NCBI GenBank assembly: GCA_012656075.1
Contig: JAAKBF010000159.1
Location: 62,001 to 126,000, forward strand
Origin: Phytophthora hibernalis
Lineage: Eukaryota; Oomycota; Peronosporomycetes; Peronosporales; Peronosporaceae
Length of the DNA stretch: 64,000 nucleotides
Direction of reading: 5' to 3'
Positions within the stretch are counted from its first letter, which is position 1. Each line of letters begins with the position of its first letter. The translations under genes were made by a program, and so were the position numbers. Below the pieces are notes generated by a model. It saw only the letters and a program-made list of their open reading frames with translations, searched no databases and had not been told where the DNA came from. Below are positions 45,961-56,710 of the stretch, piece by piece.

Positions 45961-47522
45961 CTACTCGCTCTGCGCCGACATGGTCGTGTTAGACACGTCG
46001 TCGCTGTCCCATCGCTGCAGTTGATTGCTCTGGAGCTGTTCGTCTCGAGCAATCGCAGCGGCACTTTCCGCCAACGCCTCCGCCTCGCAACTTCTGCAGA
46101 TCGTGACGAGCCGCTGCTTGAGTCGATGGTTCGGCAGCAGGAACGTGAGTTGGTGCTGCCTCCTGCAGTCCACGCACATGTAGCGCGCGCAGATCTTGCA
46201 GTGCCGCTTCTTCTGCAGGATCTTGGCGCCGCGGTTCGTGCGGCTCGCAGCCTGGACGAAAACCGATTGCTTCTTGCCACACCCAGAGCAGCATTTGTCA
46301 TCGAGTGAACTGTTGGATGAGCCTTCAGTGCACTCGGAGCTGGAGGAGGAGGTTTCGCCATTATACTTCTGACGAAGTGCCCACGCGAGCTTCTTCATGT
46401 GGCTGCAGTAGACGTCCTTAGCCACCGAGAGCAGGATCCGAGCCGAGGACCGAATCACAATCTGCCGCATGATGCCACCCGCAGGATTGAAGAACCCCTT
46501 GATGTACACGTCCGTGACGTTCTTGGTGCGTTGTCGGTAGAGGATACTGATAGAGCTATTGCCGCGGAAGTGCGTCTCGAGTGCTGGCGTCTCGGGGAAT
46601 TGCACCGAGTGCACAATGTGGTAGCCCACACGCTCTCCATTGCGCAGACGCTCGATGCCAGTGGTCTCGAGGTACACGAAGTCGCGGTGCTTGACCACCG
46701 GACGGACAGCCAGCGGGACGTGCACTTCGACCCATTTGATGGTCACCGAGTTGAACGGGGCGTCCGGAGTCGGATCCACGAGGTTGGCCAGCACGCAACT
46801 GCTAGGGATGTCGTCGTGGATGTACGAAGTCTTGACGCGCATTTGTTCCGTGGTGGGGCACACGACGCCATACATGACGTCGTCCAGGTCGCCGACGACC
46901 GATCCGGTGATCATCACAGCCGGTACGTCGGCCGCCGGGGTCTCGAGCTGGTACCCCGGGTGAGGCGACTCGGTCGCGCGAGGCAGCTCCCGTACGCTCG
47001 CAGATCGTCCTTGGCCGCCACGAACTTCCACTGCGTTTCGTCCACTTGGCTGTGGTTGTCGAGCAGGAAGCTCTCGTACAGTCGGACGTTGCGCGACACG
47101 AGGTTCTGCGCCAGGTTTTCCATGCTGGTCGCGTTCGCCGCTGACAAGTGCAACGGTGGGAACGGACTTTGATGGCGCTTGGCCACGGACGGATCCATCC
47201 GCACCGCTGCTGAGCCCACGGAGCCCACTGAGACCGCCGAATCCGCGCGCCTGGCTGCGAAAGGGTCCTTGGAGACCATTGCAGAGGTCTTGCCGCCCGT
47301 GGTGCCAATGGGTTGTGTCCTCGACGGTCGAGTCGAGAGGCTCGAGACGAGTCGACCGTGGCGAGCCGCTCGCTCAGCTGCATCTTCTCTCTTGCGGGAA
47401 CGCCACCACATGGGCTGATCGACGCTAGCCCGTGCCATGCGCCCTACGTCAGTCAGTCCCATCCGTTCCTGCGCGCGGAGTCCGCGGCGGACACCTCGGG
47501 ATTTGAAGCTTCCAGCAAGCAT
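45961..47522 (-). CDS. START-like/FYVE zinc-finger protein 1
   Basis: ATG at 47522 opens a basic N-terminus, then a START-like lipid-binding region from about residue 115 (ESFLLDNHSQVDETQWKFV, GDLDDVMYGVVCPT, GYHIVHSVQFPET, DVYIKGFFNPAGG). It ends in a FYVE-type zinc finger: CCSGCGKK, RHCKICARYMCVDCRRQHQL, ICRSCEAEA. FYVE fingers bind PI3P on endosomes and START folds carry lipids; oomycetes have many such fusions. The canonical basic motif R(R/K)HHCR is reduced to KKRHCKIC, so PI3P binding may be weak. One base missing from the C3 run at 46989-46991 breaks the frame near residue 178. It is a tandem paralogue of the next gene, 319 bases away, on the same strand. Confidence 0.8.
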
Positions 47523-47824
47523 TTGGAAATGGAAAGCTTGAATGCCTATAACGTCACCTGAGTCTGGAAGATGGCGGATCTATTGTTATAGCTCTACCGG
47601 CATGGCTCCAGCATTGAATGACACGAGCACCTCGCTATATAGCACACTAGGTTCGTTTGAAGAGGCCAATTGAGACTTTTGCTTTTGGACCGCTCCAGCG
47701 TGTCTGTGAGAGACCAGGCGAAGATCCTGGCTCTCAATCTGCCTCTCGAATGGATCCATGTCGGATGGGGTCACCAAGCAGTCTGACTCAGCCACTTCAA
47801 CTGGATCCATGTCTTGTTGATAAA

Positions 47825-47832
47825 TACATGTA
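47825..47832. promoter_or_regulatory. TACATGTA palindrome
   Basis: Exact palindrome 9 bases beyond the stop of the second START-like/FYVE gene, mirroring the placement after the ERMARD-like and FYVE-GAF genes. Confidence 0.4.
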
Positions 47833-47841
47833 ATGATCTGG

Positions 47842-49040
47842 TTAGTTCAGGTCGTCGAAGAGGGAGATCTCTGTGCCGGAAGTGTAGGCGCAAGTTTCGT
47901 CCCAGCCGTAGACGTCGTCGAAGAGCAGCTCTCCAGACGCCACAGCCGTCGTCTTGGTATCCAGCCCTGCCTTATAGCACTTTGGACAGAACGCCACCTC
48001 CTGTTGCATCATCTTGCGGTCAGCGAGCAAGAAGTGCAGCTTCTTCTGGATGCGGCACAAGGAACAAACGTAGCGTGAACACACGCCGCAGCACAGGTGT
48101 CGGTGCAACAGGCGGAGTGTACCCGAAGGTTTCTTCAGACACGTTGTGCAGATGGCGGAGCGCTCAGACTCGAGCCTTTCCATCGTAGGACAGCGGTGTC
48201 GGATACTCCACGCCAGCTTCTTCATCTGCGCGCAATGCACATTCTTGGACACGGACAGCAGCGCCTTGGCAGCTGAACGGGTGATGATGGAGCGCGTCAA
48301 GCCGCCGGCTGGATTCAGGAAGCCCTTGATGAACACGTCCACGACGTTGTTGGCTCGCTGGCGATACACGGCGCTCATGGACATATTGCCTCGAATAGCC
48401 GCACCACGCGCAGGGGTCTCGGGGAACTGTACTGAGTGCACCAGTTGGTAGCCGACTCGTTCACCGTTGCGTAGGTATCGGGTGCCTGTTGCCTCCATAT
48501 AGACAAAGTCGCGGTTCTTGATCACGGCGCGGACATGCAATGGTTGACCTTTCTCGATCCACTTGATGCTCACAGAGCGAAACGGGGTTTCTGCTGTCGG
48601 CGTTACCAGTGACGCTAGCACAGCAGCTCGGTACATTGTGTCTTGGACGTACGAGGTCTTGATGCGCATCATGTCGAGCGTCGGACACACCAAACCATAG
48701 ATGGTGTCGTCCAGGTCGCCTTCGATAGTTCCAGTAACAAAACAATGGGCAGGTCGGATGTGGACGACGATAGTGCTCGCGGACGACAAGACTCCGCTCT
48801 GGTCGTTGGGGATGCAAACCCGGCGCGTTCAGCATACGACTTGACCTCGTCCTTTTCGTACATGAACTTCCATCGGGTATCGTCGACCTGACAGTTCTCA
48901 TCGAGCAAAAAGTGCTCGTACGCGCGGATGCTGTCGGTCACGAACACATCTGCGAGAGCTGTGAGCTCCGACGCAGCTTCGGTCGTCAGATTCAACGGCT
49001 TGAACGGGTTTGTGAATCGCTTGCTCGATTTCAACTCCAT
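47842..49040 (-). CDS. START-like/FYVE zinc-finger protein 2
   Basis: ATG at 49040 (MELKSSKRFTNPFKPLNL). The START-like part runs from AYEHFLLDENCQVDDTRWKF through GDLDDTIYGLVCPT, GYQLVHSVQFPETPA and DVFIKGFLNPAGG. The C-terminal zinc finger has CTTCLKK, HLCCGVCSRYVCSLCR and FCPKCYKA; the histidine/arginine PI3P motif is replaced (HRHLCCGVC). One base missing at 48819-48823 (CCCGG) breaks the frame near residue 73. About 400 residues, without the basic N-terminal extension of its neighbour. Lipid transport or endosomal signalling is inferred from family membership only. Confidence 0.8.
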
Positions 49041-49207
49041 TTAAGACCACCGAGCAACTAACGGAGACCTTGCTGTCAGTGACCAATGCTGAAATGGACT
49101 GTGACTTGGATGTTGGCACCGTTGGAAGCGGGACTGTACCCTGGCAGCTGGAGAACAGCCACCCCATCGCAGACAGGTACATGTACTGCACCAACTGACG
49201 GTCTTCC

Positions 49208-49265
49208 AAAGCCACCGAAATGCAACTTCCATTGGAAGTTCCATCGGTTGCATTTCGGTGGCTTT
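49208..49265. repeat. Perfect 19-base hairpin with nested inner hairpin
   Basis: Arms AAAGCCACCGAAATGCAAC (49208-49226) and its exact complement (49247-49265) flank a 20-base loop; AACTTCC-ATT-GGAAGTT overlaps the loop as a second inverted repeat. It lies between two divergent genes, in no supported coding frame. Confidence 0.85.
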
Positions 49266-49360
49266 GCTCAACTTCAGACTGGTCAATGGCCTCACGTGGA
49301 TACGGCCGAGGTGCGTGCGACGAGCGCATCTTTGTGTCCTATTTTATCAGATCCACCACG

Positions 49361-49556
49361 TAAAATTGAGATCCTATTATAGGACATATCGGTTTTGTGT
49401 GTGGCTCACACAAATGTCATCCTTCCTGCATCAGTCTGTATCCCAGTAATCAGTAAAATTGAGATCCTATTATAGGACGTGCCGGTTTTGTGTGTGGCTC
49501 ACACAAATGTCATCCTTCCTGCATCCTTCCTGCAACTTCAGTCTGTATCCCAGGAA
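49361..49556. repeat. 93-base tandem duplication upstream of the secreted-protein gene
   Basis: Two copies, from 49361 and 49454, each hold TCCTATTATAGGA (an inverted repeat), GTGTGTGGCTCACACAAATG and CATCCTTCCTGCA. The second copy has an extra CATCCTTCCTG unit. It lies 160-350 bases before the ATG at 49713, so it probably sits in that promoter. Confidence 0.85.
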
Positions 49557-49680
49557 TATGCGGTGCCTTTTTACCTACCATACAAAGGCTCTATCTCAAG
49601 CAGTCAGAAATCCATGCTATATACCAGTTTCATGCTGCACAAACCCATCCCCCTGTCGTTGTGAAAAACCACGGCGCTTG

Positions 49681-49695
49681 GCTCATTCCCAGACT
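49681..49695 (+). promoter_or_regulatory. Oomycete initiator motif
   Basis: GCTCATTCCCAGACT matches the initiator core GCTCATTYYN, 18-32 bases upstream of the small secreted-protein ATG. Confidence 0.65.
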
Positions 49696-49712
49696 CCCCA
49701 CAGAATCCAACC

Positions 49713-50108
49713 ATGAAGATTTTCGCCTCCGTTCTCGCTGCCGTTCTCCTCGTCACTTCGACGGAAGCCACATCCCACCTGAAAGTCCACTCCAAGTCCG
49801 TGAGCGAGCACCACGTGGAGCAGCGCGTGGTGAACCAGAAGGCGCTGGCCAAGAAGCAGGACATGTTCTACCGCATGGCCCACATGAAGTCCACGCCGTG
49901 GGACGCGCAACCCGAGGAGCGCGCCGCCAAGTGCGAGGACCTTTGCCTGCTCAACGACTTTTGGGAGTTCCAGCAGGTTCGCAACTGCGTGAACCGCCCC
50001 ACGAGTCTCTGCTCCATCTACAAGTCAGGCCTCGCGTCCATGGACGTGGTGATCACGGTGGCCGAGTGCACCTGCAGCAACAGCACGTCCGCCAGCGGCA
50101 GTGCGTAA
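49713..50108 (+). CDS. Small secreted cysteine-rich protein
   Basis: A 131-residue frame with a clear signal peptide (MKIFASVLAAVLLVTSTEA), a charged linker (KVHSKSVSEHHVEQR) and a helical Cys-containing domain with six cysteines (AAKCEDLCLLNDFW, VRNCVNRPTSLC, AECTCSNSTS). No RxLR or LxLFLAK motif is visible, so it fits the apoplastic small cysteine-rich class of oomycete proteins; function unknown. The frame stops at TAA (50106-50108), yet the next bases in a shifted frame read DDSGGQCYCQPVLQLY, so the ancestral protein may have had two further cysteines. The promoter carries a 93-base tandem duplication. Confidence 0.75.
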   Translation: MKIFASVLAAVLLVTSTEATSHLKVHSKSVSEHHVEQRVVNQKALAKKQDMFYRMAHMKSTPWDAQPEERAAKCEDLCLLNDFWEFQQVRNCVNRPTSLCSIYKSGLASMDVVITVAECTCSNSTSASGSA

Positions 50109-50555
50109 GGAGATCCGTCCGTCCAGCCGGTGATGACTCAGGTGGCCAGTGCTACTGCCAGCCCGTCCTTCAGCTTTACATCATCTGTACACGAAATATA
50201 TCATTTGACTCTATGACACAATGACTCGTGCAATAATGGAAGCGTGAAGCCTATAGCTGCAGTGCAGTCGGTGGATTGTACAGCGGTGTAGCCATGGCCT
50301 GTATCACTCGCCGACAGCATCACCAGGAGCTTTATCTCAGAGTTGATGGGACAGAAACCTGATAAACTTTATATTTCGTTTCGATCTAAATGCTATACTA
50401 ACACGTTTTTTGCTGACCTCTTACCTAACATACCCCGCTTAAGACAAAACGACGAAGCTCTCGACTGAAATGAACAACGACGGTACACTTGCCTATCACC
50501 GGACGGTCACCAATGGCCGGGCATTCTCCTCTCGCTTCTGCTTCTCTGCCATGGA
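50109..50555. other. Intergenic, no gene seen
   Basis: 3' region of the secreted-protein gene and promoter of the hydrolase-like gene. Confidence 0.45.
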
Positions 50556-50571
50556 GCTCATTCGCCAAGTT
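50556..50571 (+). promoter_or_regulatory. Oomycete initiator motif
   Basis: GCTCATTCGCCAAGTT agrees with the initiator consensus at most positions, 43-58 bases before the ATG at 50614. Confidence 0.6.
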
Positions 50572-50613
50572 CCAGTCTCGTGAGTCAAGTTTCGACCAAG
50601 TGGTGCAATTGCC

Positions 50614-52548
50614 ATGTCATTGCAAGGCCTCGAAAGCGAGAAATCGTCGCTCATCTCCGGCGGTGCCAAGTCCGGCGTGATGCTGCACCCCACCACCGGA
50701 ACGTCAGCACGAAAGTTCGGGTGGGCGACTCTCGTTGGGCTACTGTGGACGTTTGCCATCACCGGTTTCTTGCTGGTTATCCGTCACCCCGTTGCAACTC
50801 AGGAAGCCGCGACCTCCACTGGTTTCAGCTCCGAGTCACCAGCTCCGCGATTCCGCGTGAGTTTTCCGGTGTCGGTGCACGCCGAGCCGATCACGGGTCG
50901 GTTGATGGTTTGCATTGCCAAACGACATTCCGTCAAGGACCCGCAAGGTGAAGACCAACCTCGATTTCTTGTGGGCGATTCGGAGGACACCCAGCAGATT
51001 TTCGCGGTGGACGTGTGGGACTTTGCTCCAGGCGACGTCGGCACGGAAAACCGTGAGGTGAATGCGACGCACGCGGTGGGCTACCCGATGCTGTTTATGG
51101 ACGAGGTGCCTGCTGGTGAGTACTGGGTGCAGGCCGTGCTGCATCCGTACGTGACTTACAACCGCTCGGACGGTCGCAACCTGCAATTGCCGCGTTTCAC
51201 GACGTTCGAGAGTGAAGGTGGTGTGCTTATAGCCCCGGAACGCTTTACAGCGCGGCAAAGCTCGCTCTCTATGACCCCGCAACGTTTTCCGTTGACCTCG
51301 TGCTGGACCAAGTTGAACCCGAGCTGCCTCCGCTAGAAGAGCCGCACGAATTGCTGAAACACGTGACGTTCCGCAGCCCCTCGTTGTCCGAATTCTGGGG
51401 AACGGATGTGTACCTGAAGGCGTGGTGCTGCTGCCGTACCGCTTCTTCGATGATGAAGTGCAGGACGTGCACTACCCCTTGTTCGTCTACCACACACACT
51501 ACAACCGGTTCTTCGAGCACAGCTTCGTGCCGGCTTCGCCTGAAAACACAACCACTGCTTCGATAAGCGAACAATACGGCCACTTCTTCTTCTCCAACTG
51601 GACGTCTGACAAGGCTTCGGACCCATTTACCAACAAGCGAGGCATTGTGGTTCAGCTCCAGCACGCTAACCCGTACTACGATGATTCGTACGCTGTGAAC
51701 AGCGCCAATATCGGTCCTTACGGAGACGCTATCACGTTTGAATTCCTGCCGTTTATTGAGAAGAAGTTCCGTGGCATCGGCGAGGGTTGGGCTCGCACCA
51801 TGTACGGTGGATCCACTGGTGGCTGGGAGTCCTTTGCTGTTCAGGTCTACTACCCCGAAGAGTACAATGGATGCTGGTCGTTCTGTCCGGACGCCTTTGA
51901 TTTCCGCCGATTCCAGCAAGTCGACCTCTTCTCCAACAAGAATGCCTACTACGCTCGTGGTGACTGGACCCAGAAGGATCGCGGTGCCAAGCGTGACTAC
52001 CTCGGTGATATTCGCGAGACAATGGCCGAAGAGAACCACCACGAACTTGCGATGGGTTCACGAGGACGATCGGGGGTCAATGGGATGCCTGGCAAGCGGT
52101 GTATTCCCCGGTGAACAACACGGACGGGTATCCGGCTGCAGTTTGGGACAAGCTCACGGGTGAAATCCATCCTGAAGTCGTCGAGTACTGGGAAACGCAC
52201 TACGACGTTCGTGCAAAACTGCAACGCGAGTGGCAAGCTCGTGGTCTTGGCGCCAAGCTGGTGAACAAACTGCACGTCTACGTGGGTGTCACCGACAGCT
52301 ACTATCTCAACGACGCGGTTTTCCTGCTTGAAGACTTTTTGAAAACCACCACTGAGCCGTACTACAACGGATCGATTGTCTACGGAGTCACGGACGGCCG
52401 AGGTTACGAACATTGCTGGACGGGCAGCTTCGATCAGTCGATCTCACTTGGATGGCACACGGTTAACCAGCGAATGCTTCCGCAGATGGTTGACCACATT
52501 GTGCAGTCGGCTCCCGAAGGCGCGGACCTGAGCTTCACTTCGTACTAA
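50614..52548 (+). CDS. Membrane-anchored putative alpha/beta-hydrolase (esterase-like)
   Basis: ATG at 50614 (MSLQGLESEKSSLISGG) leads to one membrane helix near residues 36-55 (ATLVGLLWTFAITGFLLVI), giving a type II protein. A beta-rich domain follows (FRVSFPVSVHAEPITGRLMV, VPAGEYWVQAVLHPYVTYN). The catalytic part has the nucleophile elbow MYGGSTGGWES and a candidate histidine in GRGYEHCWTG near the C-terminus, as in esterase-D/enterochelin-esterase-like folds. Three frame breaks (51233-51236 C4, 51419-51420 GG, 52054-52056 GGG) are each cured by one base, giving about 645 residues. N-x-S/T sites such as NRSD and NWTS fit an extracytoplasmic domain. Substrate unknown. Confidence 0.72.
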
Positions 52549-53302
52549 TCTGAGGCTTGGTTATCTGCAAAGTGTAGTTGGAGTGCCATGCCATTATATT
52601 CTCTGCTCGTGATACACTTGTTGTAACGAAGGAAATACCGGTGAAGTCCTGGAAATCAACGACTGCAGTTCCCAGTACGCAGTATGAATCGCAAGGTGAT
52701 TTCAACGAAACAGAGCACGATAATTATCATTTGCCACTACGTATGCATGTAGCAATTGGCAGTCAGGTTAAGCGACGTGAGTCCACACGAGGATTTTCTT
52801 GTAGAGAAGAAACCCACTGCTAACGCAGGCGTTGTTGACTCCTCTGTAAACGCTGTGCGCTCCGCAACTCGACCTCCACAACGTATCACCCAGAGGCGAC
52901 AAGAAATTGCATGCCACCTGAACGGAGGTGGCGACGGCCATGGAGCAAACCGCCCACGAGCTTATTGAGCGTTGCAGCTGTATCCCGCCGTCATAAAGTG
53001 TCGAGTCTGCTGGTGACTGGGCCTCGTGGTTGGGAGCCAAGGAAACGCTGTCCAGCTGACGTTTTGGCGAGCCTGATTGCATGGAGCACCTGGTCTACCG
53101 GTACATGTATCCGTTCAACGGTAGTCAATGACGTAGTACCACATGTATCCTCGCCAGCTCACCAGGACGTCTGTCTGCGCAACCAGCATGGTCTCCGCTA
53201 ACGGAGGAACCCTGCCTACCAGTCACGGTGACCAGACAGGTGACAGACACCTACCATTCTTCGATCTGCGTCGAGCTTGCAAGTCCGTCGTAGCATTTGA
53301 CC
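52549..53302. other. Intergenic, no gene seen
   Basis: Promoter region of the FYVE-GAF gene; TACATGTA at 53102-53109, next to ACCGGTAC. Confidence 0.45.
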
Positions 53303-55548
53303 ATGAGTACTCGATCCAGTCGTTCGAACAGCATCCGGTCAAGCCGATCCGGTTCTCGAGCTCGAGCCCCGACGTATCCTCGCAAGCCTTCGTCGGTCTT
53401 CAAATCGTATCGACCACCGCAAGAGCAGCGTCGAGGTGGGTTAGCGATCCGAGGCAGTCGTGGCAAGCAGAACATGCTCTTCACTGACCAGCAAATGGCC
53501 GACGACCTATTGGCCTCTGTCCCGAAGCTGCATGCCGCCATCTCCTTGACGCACGAGGCAGTTCCATGTGGCACCGAAAGAGCCGCAAGGACGGAGTGGC
53601 CACGTTCGAGCTCATGCCCAGCACCAACGGCTCGGACGACATGGATCTGGCCTACGCGTCACTGGTCAAGACGCAGATCAAGTGCCACCTGAACGAAGTA
53701 CTCAACGTACTCATCAGTCACGAGTCCAGCGACTACCAGAGCACCATGTCGGCGCTCTGTGGTGACAAGTTCCGTGACGGGCGCGTCGTGTTCCAGCAGC
53801 GTTGTCGTTTTTCAGAAGAAGCGCGACGGACTTTGTCTAGCCCGCCTGAAGGAACAGAAGGCCAGAAGGTGCTCATCAGTGTGAACCAGGCGACGCTGCA
53901 GCCCACGCTGCGCTTGAAGTTGCAGTCAAAGAAACATCGGCAGCCTCAGAAACTCTGCTTCGCGTCATTCACGCACCAGTACGCGAGCAAGGACCGAGCG
54001 GTGCATGTGATGAAGACACTCCCCAAACATGTCCACGATGAACTCGTGCCCCGTGCTGAGCGTACAGCGCTGCGTCGTGAATTGGATCACCTTGCGGTTG
54101 GCTTCGACATTCAGTCGACACTAGTCCCCGGTGGCAGCAGTAGCCAAACAACCAACATCATTGCACACGGGTACGCTGCAGTGACGCCACCAGAGACTTT
54201 CGGTGTGTACACGCCGAATCCACACGTAGCCACAAATCGGTCTCAAGTGGTGCGTCGTCGAGCAGCAATGGTGAACCCGGAGGCTAAACACGTTGTCGAC
54301 TTGCTGACTCGCTCGCTGCGAGAGTTTGAACGTGTGATTCGACGTCGGCGCTTTGGTTTCCAGTCGTTCGTGTACTTCCACACGGCTTCGGTGGGTGACT
54401 CGGAGTTGAAGTCGTGCTCCGTTTGCAAGAAGAGGTTCTCACTCATCCGACGGGACTTCTTTTGCCAGCTCTGCGGTCACATGGTGTGCAGGGATTGCTC
54501 TCAACTGTACGAGGTCGAGGCACGCGTCGGTGAAGTCCGTCAGAACCGCATCTGCGTGGAATGCGTTGTGCATGTGGACGCCTGCAAGTTTGAAGACGAG
54601 AACCTCATTGCAGCACTCGGACCTACAGTCGTGAGCGACGATCGCTGGTTCTCTGATAGTGAGCCGGAGTCGCTTGACGACGACTTGGAGACGGCTTCAC
54701 TTGGGTCCAACCCTTCGCCCAAGGACATACTATATGACCAATTGACATCGGGTGATCCAGCTACGAGATCTCAAGCTCTGGAACAACTTGGACGGTTGGT
54801 TAGCCCTACGGGGTCTGCAGCATCGCAGTCGAAACGGAGACGCAGACACAAGCCCAAGTCTGCCAAGGATTTGGCCGAGAAAGTGCGTTGGGACATCGAG
54901 CACCACCTCAAGCAGAGTTTGCGTGTGGCCGAGAAGTTCACCCAGCCGGAGAACTGCGATGTGGCTGATCTGGAGAGAGACTACGCTTTCGAGTTCGATG
55001 GCTCTCAAACACGTGACCCGAACCACCCGCTTCCACCCACACCTGAGTTGGATAAGGAGAACAAGCGACTGCAGTACATCAACCAGTCGGGTGTACTGGA
55101 TCCGACCTACGATCGAGCTGCTCTCAACCTCTTAGCTCAGGTTGCAGCTAAACAGTTGAACTGTCCGGTTGGTTACGTGTCATTGGTTGGGGAGGACACT
55201 TTCCACGCTGTGGGCACCTTCCCCCAACGACCTCAAGAGATGAATGTGGCTCCGCGCGCCGAGAACATGTGTGCTCACACCGTCTACGCCGACAAACCTT
55301 TGGTTGTCAAAAACCCGCAGCGCGATATGCGTTTCGCGCAGATGCCTATCATCAGAGACGCTGGTGTCAAGTTCTACGCGGGTTTTCCAATCCGAGCTCC
55401 CGATGGTGCCATCGTGGCATCGTTATGCACTTCCGACTTCAAGGCGCACGACAACATCTCAACGAAAGAGTTCGCGACTATGGAGACCCTAGCCAAACTC
55501 GCAGGGCAGCTTGTCGTACCCCGACAACTTCCTGCCGCCGCATACTAA
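53303..55548 (+). CDS. FYVE-GAF domain protein with N-terminal START-like region
   Basis: ATG at 53303 opens an Arg/Ser-rich leader (MSTRSSRSNSIRSSRSGSRA). A frame change near 53563 (GTTCCATG) is restored by one base and continues with a START-like region, a FYVE-type finger (CSVCKKRFSLIRRDFFCQLC, CRDCSQLYEVE, CVECVVHVDA) and, at the C-terminus, a GAF domain (LNLLAQVAAKQLNCPVGYVS, then RAENMCAHTVY, RDMRFAQMPIIRDAGVKFYA, GFPIRAPDGAIVASLC). About 750 residues. FYVE fingers attach to PI3P membranes and GAF folds bind small ligands, so the protein may couple a ligand to endosomal traffic; that is inference. TACATGTA lies 12 bases after the stop. Confidence 0.82.
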
Positions 55549-55560
55549 CTCGAAGCAAAC

Positions 55561-55568
55561 TACATGTA
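55561..55568. promoter_or_regulatory. TACATGTA palindrome
   Basis: Exact palindrome just after the FYVE-GAF stop codon. Confidence 0.4.
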
Positions 55569-55888
55569 TCATCATCCTAAGTTTGTCAACCTCTACTACG
55601 CCATTCAACAATCTACGTGAATTGTGAACGAAATCAAAGCAAACAAAACATCAAACAATCGTTCGCTGGCACTGTCCATGCCTATTTTTTTCTGTTTGAA
55701 CGACGTTCGTACAGAAACCTCAGCAGTTCTTCAAAAACAATCGGACGCCAATTACTTCGGTTCAACACGAATGTCGACCACAACGTGCGGGATGTCAAAG
55801 CTCGATGTGCTTGATCTGCTTTTGGACGCTCCTCTTCACCACGACCTGGCTTCTATCGCCTATCGATTGGGCCGAAAGTTCTCTTTGA

Positions 55889-55903
55889 GCTCATTCTAGG
55901 TTT
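55889..55903 (+). promoter_or_regulatory. Oomycete initiator motif of E5
   Basis: GCTCATTCTAGGTTT followed by TGTCTCCG resembles the initiator and its downstream flanking element, 49-63 bases before the E5 ATG. Confidence 0.65.
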
Positions 55904-55951
55904 GTCTCCGTTGCAGCGCATTACCAACTCGACTCAAACCACAACACGAAA

Positions 55952-56710
55952 ATGATGTTCCGACAGGTTTGGCTATGGGCAGCAGCTCTCCCTGCTGTGG
56001 CTCTGGCAGGCGCCGCCGACACGTTCTACATGGGCGACGGCACGGCGAACGACGTGGGCCAGACTGCCTCGAAAAGTTGCAACACGGATATCGGTGCAAA
56101 CTACGCGGCACTCAACAGCGACCAGTGGAACTCGACGCTCAACTGCGGTCGATGTATCGAAGTTTCGTGTGATGACTCCCGATGCACTGACACGACCAGC
56201 ACCGAGTTGGTGTACGTCGTGGGCGAGTGCACCGACTGCGATGACGAGGGCTTGGACCTGTCCCCGGAGGTGTTCAAGAAACTCACCGGCAGCGGAGACC
56301 CGTCCCGATACACCGTCGAATGGAAGTTCGCGGCCTGCCCCACGAGCGGTGGCAACAACTTCAACACTCTTAAGTCGACCAACGCTGGTAGTGGCAACGG
56401 CTACCAGGCTGGTAAGGTGTCGGCCGCCAACGCGACCCCGAGCAGTGTGAACATCCTTCAGGAGAATGCTGAAGGCGTGGAGAAGACGTCCACCCAGCAA
56501 CAGCAGGAAGAGTCGGAAAGCTCCTCCGAGCCCACGAACCCGTTCTTCATTGTTCTCGGAGTTTTGTGTGCCGTGTGTGCCGTCGCGCTGGCCGCCGTCG
56601 CCTACTCGGCCAAGAAGAAGAAATTGAACGAGAAAGGCGAGTGCGTGACCCGGTCCTTCGACACCTTCAGCTCTCCTGCGCAGTCCAAGGCCGCCATCGC
56701 CAAGATCTAA
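55952..56710 (+). CDS. E5: short membrane-anchored expansin-like protein lacking the second domain
   Basis: An intact 252-residue frame starting MMFRQVWLWAAALPAVALAG (signal peptide). The first expansin-type domain is present (LNCGRCIEVSC, LDLSPEVFKKLTG, VEWKFAACPT), but the second domain and most of the stalk are missing: CPTSGG runs straight into NNFNTLKS, the pre-membrane block of E4/E6 (AGKV, SSVNILQ, GVEKT). Two acidic residues conserved in the other five are changed: V-D-K/Q-C-P reads VVGECTD, and GDLDLS reads EGLDLS. The helix FFIVLGVLCAVCAVALAAVAY, KKKKL stop and tail FDTFSSP with final IAKI are kept. It may be a surface decoy or a receptor form without wall-binding domain; that is inference. 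Confidence 0.87.
   Translation: MMFRQVWLWAAALPAVALAGAADTFYMGDGTANDVGQTASKSCNTDIGANYAALNSDQWNSTLNCGRCIEVSCDDSRCTDTTSTELVYVVGECTDCDDEGLDLSPEVFKKLTGSGDPSRYTVEWKFAACPTSGGNNFNTLKSTNAGSGNGYQAGKVSAANATPSSVNILQENAEGVEKTSTQQQQEESESSSEPTNPFFIVLGVLCAVCAVALAAVAYSAKKKKLNEKGECVTRSFDTFSSPAQSKAAIAKI

Noticed and set aside
49713..50108. RxLR effector call
   Set aside because: No RxLR or dEER after the signal peptide; HVEQR is not a match.
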